Part shown: in pieces, positions 1-10,900 of the stretch
How the letters are laid out: each line of letters begins with the position of its first letter
Position numbering within the stretch: the stretch's first letter is position 1
NCBI GenBank assembly: GCA_021030905.1
Contig: JAGFMI010000017.1
Span: 930,001 to 994,000 of the forward strand
Direction: 5' to 3'
DNA from: Pyrenula massariospora
Lineage: Eukaryota; Ascomycota; Eurotiomycetes; Pyrenulales; Pyrenulaceae
DNA: 64,000 nt
Position numbers and translations under genes: made by a program
The notes under the pieces: generated by a model
What the model was told of the DNA's origin: nothing
Database searches by the model: none
What the model saw: the letters and a program-made list of their open reading frames with translations, nothing else

Positions 1-1
1 C

Positions 2-328
2 ATGCCCGGCGCAAAACTGACCAGCATCGACATCGCCATCAACAAGGCATTTACCGCCGCCGGGCACCGGGTGGGGACGCATACGTACAAAGAGGCGGTT
101 TGGCCGGGGGGTGCGGCGTACGGGATCGATAAGAGCAATGGGGGGAGGTTTACGGTCATTGGGGGTGGGTTGCCGATCGTGCTTGATGGGGTGGTGGTTG
201 GGGCCGTAGGATGTAGTACGGGGACGCCTGCGCAGGACCAGGAGGTTTCCCAGGCTGGGGTTGATGCTGTGATTGAAGAGTATAGGAAGCAGAAGGAGGG
301 GAGGGGAGAAGTTAAGGCGAAATTATAG
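2..328 (+). CDS. GlcG/HbpS (DUF336) family protein, 3' part
   Basis: This is the C-terminal part (about 108 residues visible) of a protein of the GlcG/HbpS family, a small domain that binds haem or other cofactors in bacteria and occurs in fungi as single-domain proteins. The visible sequence has the family pattern: an alanine-rich helix (residues about 8-20), a glycine-rich stretch around the motif VIGGGLPIVLDG, and the segment VVGAVGCSTG followed by a terminal helix that ends QAGVDAVIEEY. The gene begins outside the window, so the first ATG seen here may be internal. Its substrate in fungi is not established. It converges with RPS10 across about 370 bp. Family assignment is by recalled motif. 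Confidence 0.7.
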   Translation: MPGAKLTSIDIAINKAFTAAGHRVGTHTYKEAVWPGGAAYGIDKSNGGRFTVIGGGLPIVLDGVVVGAVGCSTGTPAQDQEVSQAGVDAVIEEYRKQKEGRGEVKAKL

Positions 329-697
329 GATAGTAGAGACACGATATGGGTAAGGGGAGGGGAAGATAGGGCCATATCCACGTCCTCAGCCAGAATGCTG
401 AAGGCACGTCATATCGGGATGTGTACAGTGTAATGCATATACACCTAATCTATTTCAATGAAAATACATCGAACAGAAACAATAGACATCTAGTGTCATC
501 AGGGCAGGGAACAGCCTCGTGACGGGTTCTAGTTATTTATATTGCTCGACAAATAATCGACTTCGCTTTTCACGTATCTTGAGGACTTCACTGTCGTTTA
601 CTCTCGAGTTAAGACTCCAGAGATACGATTTTGCCGTGCCACAAGCCTAGCCAGTATTATCTCGAGCCGGGACATAATTCCATTCCTGTCTGCCCTT
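329..697. other. convergent intergenic stretch
   Basis: This stretch holds the 3' flanks of the GlcG-like gene and of RPS10. I see no ORF with coding character and no RNA gene. Confidence 0.5.
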
Positions 698-1334
698 CTA
701 AGACTGAGGAGGAGCCCCACGACCACGGCCGAAGCCTCCACGGAAAGACGGAGCAAAGCCACCAGGTGCGTCGCCTTCCTTGCCATCGCCCATTTCCCTA
801 CGACGATAGCCCCCTTCACGGTCACCTCTCGGTCCGCCACGGCCACCGGGACGCCTGTCGCCACGGTCATCGCCGCCCATCATCCCGCGAGGTGGAGCGT
901 GAGAGCGTTGTTGCTTGATGTGGGTGGCTGGCACGATCTCAGGTGGCAGATGGAGCCATTCACGGAGGTAGTCAAGACCTTCAGGAGTCAAGGTATAGTA
1001 GTAGTATTGCCAGGAGAACTGAGTCTTGAGGTAGCCGCGGGAAGTAAGAGACTGGCAGGCTTTGATAACCTGCGACCGGGTTAGCTCAAGTCTTTAATCG
1101 ATTAAAGCTATGAGAGACAGATGAAGTGGAGATTGTAGTGGCAGAACATACATAGAGATTCTTGGTGTCAATATCGCCGTGTTTTGGGAGGTTAAAATCT
1201 TTCTTAGCCACGAGTACACCCTCACGGAAAATGTACTCGTGGATCTTCTTGCGATCGGCCTTGGGGATAAGCCTGGTTTAATAATTAGCTTTCGAGAAAG
1301 ATGCTATGAAAGAATATAGGCTGGTCTCTTACAT
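698..1334 (-). CDS. RPS10: 40S ribosomal protein S10 (eS10)
   Basis: Structural protein of the small cytosolic ribosomal subunit. Exons: 1333-1334 (only the letters AT of the start codon), 1152-1272, 698-1069; introns of 60 and 82 bp. The spliced product has 164 residues, normal for fungal eS10. It begins [16 protein letters not shown] and carries the plectin/S10 domain: the core [18 protein letters not shown], then the [20 protein letters not shown] block and the [16 protein letters not shown] block, and a C-terminal tail rich in Gly and Arg. The first intron interrupts the start codon itself (AT|G), and the donor (GTAAGA) and acceptor (CCAG) are good. It shares a 418-bp upstream region with SDE2, transcribed the other way. 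Confidence 0.95.
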
Positions 1335-1752
1335 TGTCGCGAGTTCCTGGCGCTCTTCGGGGAATCGCGTACAATGCGGGCGCTGTGGTCTTGATGTGTT
1401 CGTGTGAGGAATATTTGTTGCGTAGCAAATGCGTTTGTGGGCAGGCCTCAATTCGCCAAGGCAACTAATCCTCTTACGGTTAAAGCGCCACTCCCCGCCC
1501 TTGCCTTACCTTTGCGACTTGATCATCATCAACTTCTTTTTCAAACATACCATAGTCCTCAACTTGATCAAGGCGATATACGGATTGAGATCTCCGTATT
1601 GAGATTTATATCTCCACCTTTTTCGGTGGTAGTCAACTACGAGTAAACGAACGTTCGGAGCACAACTGCCACCATCACCCGGTCCTAACTATTGAGACTT
1701 CGCGATAATCTAGACCAGAAGACAGATCGAGCCGACCTAGGTCCCCGCAAGC
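1335..1752. promoter_or_regulatory. shared upstream region of RPS10 and SDE2
   Basis: The two genes diverge from this 418-bp stretch, so it must hold both promoters. A pyrimidine-rich segment lies just upstream of SDE2. I see no clear telo-box (ARCCCTAA) here, unlike upstream of RPL15. Confidence 0.5.
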
Positions 1753-2658
1753 ATGGCGCCTGCTGTTTTCAATGTCTTAGTCTCTACATTCCATGGTCTC
1801 TCCCTTCCTCCAACTATATCTATACCGTTACGCGCCGAGGACACAATATCCGACCTACACGACTGTGTCACAGCTTTTCTCCCATCACAGCTCAATTCGC
1901 GGCTTCTTCTCGCAACTTCGAATAGTATACTTTATCCCTCTTCATGCTCAATCTCGTCACTCACTCCCAACCATGACCTCGTCTCGGTTCGTCTCTTCCC
2001 CCCTCTGGTTGGTGGAAAAGGCGGTTTCGGCTCCCAACTTCGCGCTGCCGGTGGCCGCATGTCCAGCCGTAAGAAGCGCAACCAGGGCGAGCAGAATGGT
2101 TCCAGCCGTAATCTTGATGGACGACGTCTTCGTACTATTACCGAAGCCAAGAACTTGGCTGAATATCTTGCCCTGAAGCCGGAGATGGATGCCCGCGAGA
2201 AAGAAGAGAGGAGAAAGAGATGGGAGAGCATTGTTGACGCGGCAGAACAAAGGCAAGAGGAGATTAGAGAGGGCAGAAGGGGAAAAGGGAAGGGTCTGAG
2301 TAGCGAGTGGATTGAGGATAAAGAAGAGCTTGGGGAGAGGGCGCGGGATGCTGTTACGAAGGCGATGCAGAGCGGAGAATGGAAGGATCGAATTAGCGGC
2401 ACCGAACATGGAGAGGGAAGTGCAAGTGCAAGTGGAGGCTCTGGAGAACCAAGTGAAGAGGACAGCGATGAAGAGTTCGCAGACTCAGCCAACGGTCCTT
2501 CGACATCCAATCCCAAACAGGAACCCGCTCCCCAGAGAAAATTTTTCGGGTTTGACGAAGAAGATGATGAGTTTATGAGTGATGACGAGGACAAACAAAC
2601 GACCGAAGTCGAACCAGCTAACATAGGAAAGGGAAAAGGCAAAGCTATCGAGGCTTAA
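1753..2658 (+). CDS. sde2: Sde2, ubiquitin-fold splicing/replication factor
   Basis: Single-exon gene of 301 residues. Sde2 proteins are made as precursors with an N-terminal ubiquitin-like fold. Deubiquitinating enzymes cut after a GG pair, and the released protein starting with Lys joins the spliceosome (shown in fission yeast). Here the ubiquitin-like part spans about residues 1-88, and the hallmark GGKGGFGSQLR lies at 87-97, so the expected cut is between G88 and K89. Then comes the conserved AAGGRMSSRKKRN segment, a basic, coiled-coil-like helix (about 150-200), and an acidic tail with EEDSDEEFAD and DEEDDEFMSDDED. A long antisense ORF across it is a composition shadow. Length fits fungal family members. 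Confidence 0.92.
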   Translation: MAPAVFNVLVSTFHGLSLPPTISIPLRAEDTISDLHDCVTAFLPSQLNSRLLLATSNSILYPSSCSISSLTPNHDLVSVRLFPPLVGGKGGFGSQLRAAGGRMSSRKKRNQGEQNGSSRNLDGRRLRTITEAKNLAEYLALKPEMDAREKEERRKRWESIVDAAEQRQEEIREGRRGKGKGLSSEWIEDKEELGERARDAVTKAMQSGEWKDRISGTEHGEGSASASGGSGEPSEEDSDEEFADSANGPSTSNPKQEPAPQRKFFGFDEEDDEFMSDDEDKQTTEVEPANIGKGKGKAIEA

Positions 2659-3145
2659 TAATGTTGAGCTATGGGTTATTTTTAGTCTAAAGAGTCGTTG
2701 TCGGCACTCAGCGTTGGCGTTTTAGATGCAGTATCAGATTGGCCAATATCTGCACTACAAAGCCATTTAAAGCGGCACGCAGGGAGCGTGACTGTCTCAT
2801 ACCGCCGCTATTGAACTGATTAGGCGTCTCCCTTGCGTCCTTGTGTTACATGGATGTACCTGTGATCTAGCCGCTGATGATCCCACAAATATCTGACAAT
2901 CACAGAGTGAGTTTGGGCTTGAGTCAATCCTATCTCGATGAATGTACGTCTGGATTGTTAACGAAAAAATGATTGAATATTCGTCTTCATATCGAATCAA
3001 CCAATTTTAATGAGTTTAGTAAGACTTTGAGCCATAGAAGCTCAGACACCAGCAGAGCAGAAAAAGATCCTGAAAGCTGAGGGCGACCTATTCAAGAGCT
3101 CGCTTCTTGAAGGGAGACAACACTGGACCAAAGCGTGAAGCTAAC
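2659..3145. other. intergenic stretch
   Basis: 3' flank of SDE2 and upstream region of the F-box gene. No convincing ORF or RNA gene. Confidence 0.5.
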
Positions 3146-4318
3146 ATGGATCAGCTTCCATTCGAGATTTTGGACGGTATCGCCAAATTTACAGATCCAG
3201 ACGACCTCGAAAATTTCACGAGTGTCTGCAGAAGAATTTACAGTTGCACACGGAGAACTCGTTCACGGCATCTCGCCAACAAGAAACGGTATACACGGGT
3301 CTCGATTGTACAAGGCGGAGATGGTCAAAGCATTTCTGCCTCTCCTGAAGCCCTGCTCCGCGTCATCTGGGCTAATCCCGAGCTTGCCTGGTATCCGAGG
3401 CACTTGGTCATTCAAATTGGCGATCGTAAGGATGCTGAAGAAGAAACGTTTCCGAACGACAACGGCGGGAACTTTCGCCATGATTCTCAGAATTTCGAAG
3501 ATAAGAATAGCAACCTGAGTTCGTATAACACCACAGCTGTCGATTCCCAACACATTCGAAACAGTCAAACAGATCGTCATTCATTCCCTTCATACCTTTG
3601 CTTGATACCTGAAAGACCGTCATGGTGCCCGGGGACCAGTACTTTCTCCTTCAGGCAACGCTTGATCGAAGGAGAAAAAAGTGCTGTGGTTGCATTGCTG
3701 ATATGTGTCTTGCCAAACCTATCGAGGATCGAATTTATTAATAGGGGTCCGGCGATAGCCCTTTATCGTATCGAAAGCTTGTTTTGGGACTACCTCTATT
3801 CATATTACGGTACCGGCCTGTTTCGACATCTACGCTTCATAAGGATCAGTCACGCCGCCCCACCGGATCCTCTATCGGGGATCCCCCGTCTCCCATGTGT
3901 TTTCATGAAGCACTTCACCGCCTTCATCCCTTCCTCCGTGCGCCTACTTGAAATAGACGGCATATGGATCATCCCTTGGAACTTACCTGAATCAAGTGAG
4001 CACATAAAGCATATCAAATTGACTAAAATCGCATCGGTGCATGCCATCGAAGACCTTCTGCAATATCTACCACACCTAGAGGACATCGAAATTGAACTTG
4101 TCAGGGAATCCGGGTCTCAGAGCAACAATCGGAGCGACAAAAATGGTGCACGCAAGGTTCCAACCCCAAAGAGCCTGGTAAAGCTCTTCGACCATCGTTG
4201 CCCGAAGCTGCAGCACTACAAAATGACATGGAGAGGGGACGACAAATGGAAGGGTTCCAGAGAGAACGGTACTTGGCGTCACTTGCATCGTTCGAAGAGA
4301 GGCAGCAGCCAACGGTGA
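3146..4318 (+). CDS. F-box domain protein
   Basis: The ORF of about 390 residues starts MDQLPFEILDGIAKF; a more upstream in-frame ATG at 3107 would add 13 residues, but the F-box begins directly after the ATG at 3146. The motif LPFEILDGIAKFTDPDDLENF with the following SVCRRIY is a typical F-box (residues 3-40), which binds Skp1 in SCF ubiquitin ligases. The rest lacks clear leucine-rich repeats but resembles the alpha/beta tails of fungal F-box proteins (LLEIDGIWII, HIKHIKLTKI, YLPHLEDIEIELV). The C-terminal end is uncertain: another frame stays open just past the stop, so a short 3' intron is possible. The substrate is unknown. Confidence 0.75.
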   Translation: MDQLPFEILDGIAKFTDPDDLENFTSVCRRIYSCTRRTRSRHLANKKRYTRVSIVQGGDGQSISASPEALLRVIWANPELAWYPRHLVIQIGDRKDAEEETFPNDNGGNFRHDSQNFEDKNSNLSSYNTTAVDSQHIRNSQTDRHSFPSYLCLIPERPSWCPGTSTFSFRQRLIEGEKSAVVALLICVLPNLSRIEFINRGPAIALYRIESLFWDYLYSYYGTGLFRHLRFIRISHAAPPDPLSGIPRLPCVFMKHFTAFIPSSVRLLEIDGIWIIPWNLPESSEHIKHIKLTKIASVHAIEDLLQYLPHLEDIEIELVRESGSQSNNRSDKNGARKVPTPKSLVKLFDHRCPKLQHYKMTWRGDDKWKGSRENGTWRHLHRSKRGSSQR

Positions 4319-4977
4319 CTTGAAGGGCTTTGTGATCTGGATGCAGTTCTTACTGTACGTTGGATATCTCAAGGCTGGACGTCCTAGAGTCTTGGATACA
4401 ATGAGACATGGCTGGACGGTCTGGCCCACCAGCGCAATCTAGATGCATTCATTGTTCGTTCTTATAATTCCATCTTAAAAGTTCAATAAAAGGCAGCCTA
4501 GTTTCGGTCGGCGTTTCCATAGTCAGAGGTAGATGGTGGGCATTTCTTCACCTATGGAATGCAAGTCTTATTTGAGAACCGTGGCAATGAAGCTTCGCTC
4601 ATCTGCTTGCATTTGCCGTCTTGGTCGTGATCGACCGTGTCAGACGTATTTAGTTGCAATGATGAATTGGGGTTTGGAATCTTATAGCATTTAGATTTGG
4701 GGTGTTCTGAAAAGTCAATCTTAACAGGTGTAACAGTAAAATGAGACGTGAAACGGGATAGACAGCTGTTTACATATCTGGCCATTTCAATCAAGTGAAA
4801 GAAAGTATTATTGTAGAGCACGCAAGGGCTATAGAACGGGTATTAAACGGAGCTCATGTATTTTCTTGCTTCAAAGGCTTGTAATACCTCTGCGCACGCA
4901 CCTTCTACCATAGCCATACTATTTTACTAATCAAAGCCTCCCTATATCCCCGTATTTTCTATCTATCTTGATATCTG
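4319..4977. other. convergent intergenic stretch
   Basis: 3' flanks of the F-box gene and MUS7. A moderately AT-rich part (4440-4860) holds no supported gene. Confidence 0.5.
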
Positions 4978-7900
4978 TTAGCTTGGCGCTATAGAACCAA
5001 TCCACCTCCCCCGCCGAAAGAATGAACCGTCCCGCTCCTCCACAGCCACAACCCATGCCCGAACATCCTCCGCCGCGTACCGAAGAAAATGGCCTCGTTC
5101 CCCCAGGACTTCTGTTTCTGGATCAGGATCAAAGCGATCGATAAAGTCCATCGTCTCGTTCGCATACTCCACAAGATCTGCTGGTAGTGTCCCTGGAAAG
5201 CCCTCTTCGACCGCCAACAACCTCTCCGTCGCCTCCAAGAGACGGAGCGCCATGTTTGTGCCCCAGCGGCTGCTGTACATACGCAGCACACGGTACGCCT
5301 CGAGCAGTGAGGATATGACGGGTTCTGCTAGCCGTGCTACCGCGTGCGAGGTGGCCGCGGCGTCGACGTAGGCTGGGAAGACGTTCTCGAAGAGGAAGAA
5401 ACGGAGCGAGATGGAGTCGTACTGCGGCTCATCGTTGGCGTGTTCCATATCTAGGCCCATAGCGGCAATGAGGTGGTTGGAGACCACGGTCGCACTAGAT
5501 GTCGCAAGAGCATTTTCGAATGTGGTTTGCAAGAACGCGAGTAGAGGCTTAGCGGTGTTTGGGTCGTCTAGGCCTCTAACAGCATAGCTCCGAAGATTTG
5601 TAAGCGTGTTCAAATCCCTTGGTAGGAAGACAACCTCCTTCGTGAGACGAGATAGCTCACTATTGAATTCAGGAAGAAATATTTGGAGCAGGCGTTGCAC
5701 TTTGATGAGATGATCAATCTGGGCTGTCTTTGTCGACTGCATTCCCTCAGAGCTCTTGACCATAGATCTCACAACGTGAAGAACAAGTTCTCGTAGATCG
5801 GAGCAACGATGACCAGTCACATCTACTCCGCCGTTAGCCATCCAGACGGAGCGCATGTTCTTAAAGCATGTGGCTAGGATTTGCTCGCGCGGTTTCCAGT
5901 CTGCCAAAGAAACGAGAAGCTGATCATTCGGTGCCTTTGCTTGCATAATTTGGCTGAAGAGGAGCCGTAGATACTCTTCGGATGTCGACAGATCAACCAG
6001 CCCCCCAAAGAATGGTATTAAAATTGTGGTCCGATAATTTGTGAGGATGTCTGCGTTGCTACCCATAAGTTTGGCAAGGAAAAGAATAAATCCATCTCGT
6101 GTCCTCTGGGAATCGGCAAAGGAAGCCCAGCTGTCATTGCCGTGAGTGCCAATGTAGTTGTTCCAGTCTATCAAATCTTGGTTGACAACGCTATTTGCAA
6201 GATCCGCCCACAGACCCACCAAGCGCTCATGAGTACGGTTCAAGTCAAAGGCGGTTTCCTTGGACAAGAAATTCGATAACACTCTCTTCAAGCTCGGATG
6301 TAGACGTAGTCGTGCCTGCTCCACGATCCTTCTTCTCTCCCAATGCTCCCAATCAATGCTTCCAAATTCCTGACTGTCACCTTCAAGATCTGCATCAGCT
6401 ACAGAAGACACGGCCTCAGTTTGACCGACTAGACGGCTAATAAAGTTGGCAGCAGAACAAAACACCTCGTGCAGACATTTGTCTTCTAAAGAGACACCCA
6501 GAGCTTGAACCAGAGCGTCCCAAGGAACAAAGCAAAGTGTTTCTTCCGCACTTATGCCGCAAGCGATTACCTCGGTCGCAAAATCAAAACAAGAACACAG
6601 AAAGTCCATGCGGTAATCTCTCGTCAACTCCAAAGAGCTCTTGCTAGTGTGTACTGGATCTGGCCGCTCTGTGATGAATGCTAATTGTCGGTGGGTGGTG
6701 ATGCTAGGCGACCGAATCGAAGCCGAAGATAATCTTAGCAAGTTTGAAATGTCTTTCGGCTGAGATTGATAGTTTTGAAACCCGCATCGAATTATGTCAC
6801 TCAACCATTCGCAGCATTCGGTCAACATGATGCAATCGATCGATTCCGCAGCTTTAAGGCTTAGATGGTACCGGATAATTCGCTTCAGAGTAGAGAGTTC
6901 GAGGTCACTGAGAGAGCGTATACCTAACGTTGGCTCGAACAGTCGGCGAATCCGTCGTATTGTAGGCCTGCATTGTTGGTTTGTTGAAGCGTAAATCACG
7001 CACGTCAAATCGACTCGTTGGTTCAGAGCTATTGGTGCTATTTCTCGTTTATCCTTTTCGTTCGCGAACGTATGCACTTTAGTTGGAAAGATGCTAGTGA
7101 TAAAACTCTTGAGTTTACGGAGATCAGTAGCCTCTCGTTCTACTCTGCTGCGGATGGATGCTGATGCGAGTTTCAGGGTGATCTCACTGCAGCCGATATT
7201 GTGAAAAACTCGGTTGGAATCGACAAAAGTGGCCAGGTAGTGAAGAGATTCGGGAGATTTATATGAGACGGCTCGTGTGCAACGCCCACCAGGTCTTTCA
7301 AGTAGCGCGTTCATCAAAAATTGAATGAAATCAGGATTCGCTGGCCAGCCCCATGTAGACGAAAGCCATAACCAACGCTGATAGAATATCGATCCGGCAG
7401 ACCCGACGAGAGCGTCAGGTAAGCAGCAGCCCATGAGCTTGCGGGCAAGCCTCCAGAGATTTTGTTCGTCCCAACGTATACAGGTTTGGCTTTTAATGCC
7501 TAACGCGTCAAGATCGAGGAATGGTAGGATAGTTGCAATGTCGTGCCATAGTTGGTCTAAATACCTGACTGTGGTGCTCGTAGTAATCTCCGGTACGTCA
7601 TCAGGCGCTATATAGTCCCATATTGACAAATGCTTACCCATACCGGAGAGTTGGCTGAACAGATTGTGAAGTACGACAAGCAAAGTGATCTCATTATCTT
7701 CCGCCGAGATATGGCGAGAACCGTCTAGCTGATCCGTAATTTCTTGTGCCCGCTTCCACATTTTTGCAATGTTCTCCTGGTGAAAGATCAAAGAGAAACC
7801 AAGATCGAGCGATCTCAAAAGCAAGGTCCAGGCCTGGTCTGTGATCGCTGCATCGCTCTGCATCATGCCCAGGTGCCATACTTTTACGATCAGCAGCGTC

Positions 7901-10900
7901 AATGCTGTCAAAGTCTTTATTATTACGGGGGAACACTGACGAGTAAGCTTCGGCAATCCGAGATCTGTGTGCTGGATTTCTGGTGGCTTTATTATCGATT
8001 GAATAACGTCAAGTAAAGCTGCTGTGCCTTCAACAGCAGAATTGAAGAACGTCGCGTTGAGAACTGTATGGTGCGCAGTCAAATCTACGACGAGGGATTC
8101 CAGGTTTCCCAAGACGCTGTCTATTTTCTCTGAGGTAGCCGTGTTACTGGTATCGGTGCTAGCAGCGACACAGCTAACCACAACCTGTAGATAATGGCCA
8201 AGGTCCAACTCAAACATTTCAGATGAAGCTGATTCGCCTCTCGTTTTCCATAGGGTTGATGTTAACTTATGATCTGGTGGGTACGAGGAGATCGGCAGAC
8301 CTAAAGGGCAAGGGGTAGGATGCCGTTCGATTGAAGAAAGGACGAAATTCAGTTGTCCACTGCCAACGAAAGAATTGGGAGCGAAGTGCTGTCCATTTGA
8401 GAATGGAGCTGAGATAAAGTCCTCCGACAAAACCACTTCTTCCCAAAATTGCAATCTAGGCAATGAAGAATAGGCTTTATGCTCCTGGATTGTTTGATCT
8501 GGGTTAGATCGGGGCGTCTCGGTGAGTTCCATTCGTCGAGGTCTACGTTTCCTGGTAGTCCGAATTGACACACTTCTACTAGGGTTCGGTTGCTCTTGGT
8601 GCTTCTGTTTGCTCGGGGCACTTGAAATAGGATTGGCCTTCATATTTGAGTCAATCGATACTAATAGACGCGGTACCCTGGAGCGGGTCGTGCTTCTAGC
8701 GTCTTTGAGCGTCTGAAGAAGTAACGAGGATCCGCTTGGCTTTTCTTTTACCTGCTCTAGCTGTGCCGTACGCGGCTGTCTAGCAACCCCGATGGAGGTC
8801 AAAAGTCGTCCTCCTCTGTGACGAGCAGGTGCAAGCTCACGGGGAGCTTCATTTGTGTTGATTTTATGAGGCTGTCGAGAAAGCTTATGTCGCTCCTCTG
8901 AAAATTCTGAAACCGTAGTATCAAGGAAGATGGGATGATCATCATTGTCTTTGGAGTCCAACTCAAAAGCCGCCTCATAGCCTGATGTTAGACCAGGAGA
9001 AAGTGTTCTGTCTTCAATCGGCAAGCGTGTCATCGTATTGAAGTTTGTGAGCTCTGAAAGGGCCTCGTGACTACCACGGCTGGGGTTGTCATATCGAGAA
9101 GCGTTAACACCACGCCAATTAGACATTTCTTCTTGAATTCCAGCGTTCTTGTCTGGTGTGGGAAGACCAATTTTTCTATATGATGCTCTCTTTCTCCCTT
9201 TATCTGAATGGACTGTCGCTCTGCGTGCGGCAAGGCGAATGAATTGAGGCAGTTCCCTGCGGTTTGAATTGATCAAATCAGGTGCGTCCAGCAAACGATG
9301 CCTAGGGACACCAATATATTGACTTGGTTTTCGTGCTTTTGCAGAGGCCATACTCTTCAAATTTGACGGTAATTTCGTAATTTGCGCTTGGTTTTCGTAA
9401 GTATTTGCTGTCGCCGACGAAGTTTTGGTCATCGGTGACTTTCCTGCCCGTGGTGTTTTAGTTCGTTTTTGCCGCTTCCTCGAGTTTCGGACATTTTGTC
9501 GTTTTCGTGACAGTCCAGTTGGAGCCATATAATCAATTTCGTCATGAACTTCATCGATATCGTTAATCATATCATCATCATATACACGAAAACCAATTCG
9601 CTGTTGCAGGGTTCCATCTGATTGAATCGGAGCCAACTGGCTCTCTTCGTCTGACCCATCGGATGAGAAACGATCAGCATCATTATCTGACGTAAGTGCT
9701 GCTCGTTTCCTTGAGAACTCCACCCTTCTTGCAACGCCACGAGATTCCGTATCAATTGGGAACGGCGCGCTAACATTCTGTCTAGAGACTCTTTTTGATG
9801 GGCTGTGTTCTTTGTTCTTCATCCTGAGGAATGCTGCTGGCAGTACACCTTTGATCCTACGTGCCATTCTTTCAAGTCCGGCGTCAGCAATTTCAGAGCT
9901 CTCGGGAGAATATCGAGAATATGGAGACGGCTCAGTGTTGCTGGACAAAGAATTCAGCGACTCTTCAACGCTCAGCACGGATGAAGACTGGTGCGGTATT
10001 TCGGAAGAGATCACCGGCGTTGGCAGTTTGGGAGGTGTCATTCCCTTTGGAAATTGGAAGTTGGGGGATGGAGCGCTTGGGTGATCCCTAAGCAAGTCAT
10101 CACCTGAGCGAGGTGGAGATAGTGGCTCGATCCCCCCCATGCTCGTACTGACTCTGTTTGAGATTGGACTATCTTCTTCATCCGGAAAAGCAAAGATTTG
10201 GAGATCTTCATGTGCAGCGGGAGTATGGGCTGAGATAGATTGGGCTGTAATAGTTTTCTGACGCTTGCTGATGCGATGCAGCAACGGAGACTGTTGTCTG
10301 TGAAGCAATTTATCGAGATCGGGCAGATCTTCGGCCTCATCGAACGCATTGACCGAGGTAATCGCTGAGAGAGCACGCGGGAAGTCGTGGTGTCTTTTCG
10401 GCACCGTAGGTGTTGCTGTAGGGGAAGTGCGATTTCGAGACTTTGGCTGTTTTCTTGGAAGAGTGAATGAATCTTGCTCCTCATCTCCACTGTCAACCGC
10501 TGTTGGGCTCCTTTCACGTTGTGAGCCAACGATTCGGATCGGCTGCAAGCCCCTCGACATGAGATTGCGTCGGTATCGGGCATCTTCAATGGCGTAAGGG
10601 TGAAGTTGTATGGCATTTCTTTGTCTCAATGTCCGTCCCGTGTTTTCTCTTTCTACTGCAAGAGCCCTTGACAGTTCCTCTTGGCCAATATTTTCTTGAC
10701 TACCGCTGGTATTGTTGACTTCTCGTGCTATCGTTGCAGATTGCGAGCACTCCGTTGGCGAGTCCTCTACACTCCCAGGCACTGTAGACCTGATCTCTGA
10801 CCGACTCGCGCCAGCTTGGGATCTACAAAGTATTTCTCTTGCTGATTGCAGGCCAAAGTCGAGATGCGCCTGTAATTGATCGGCGGCGGATGGCGAAGCG

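Noticed and set aside
1932-2642. 236-codon ORF antisense to SDE2
   Set aside because: It mirrors the acidic, Glu/Lys-rich SDE2 frame and gives Ser/Leu/Pro-rich low-complexity protein with no domain.
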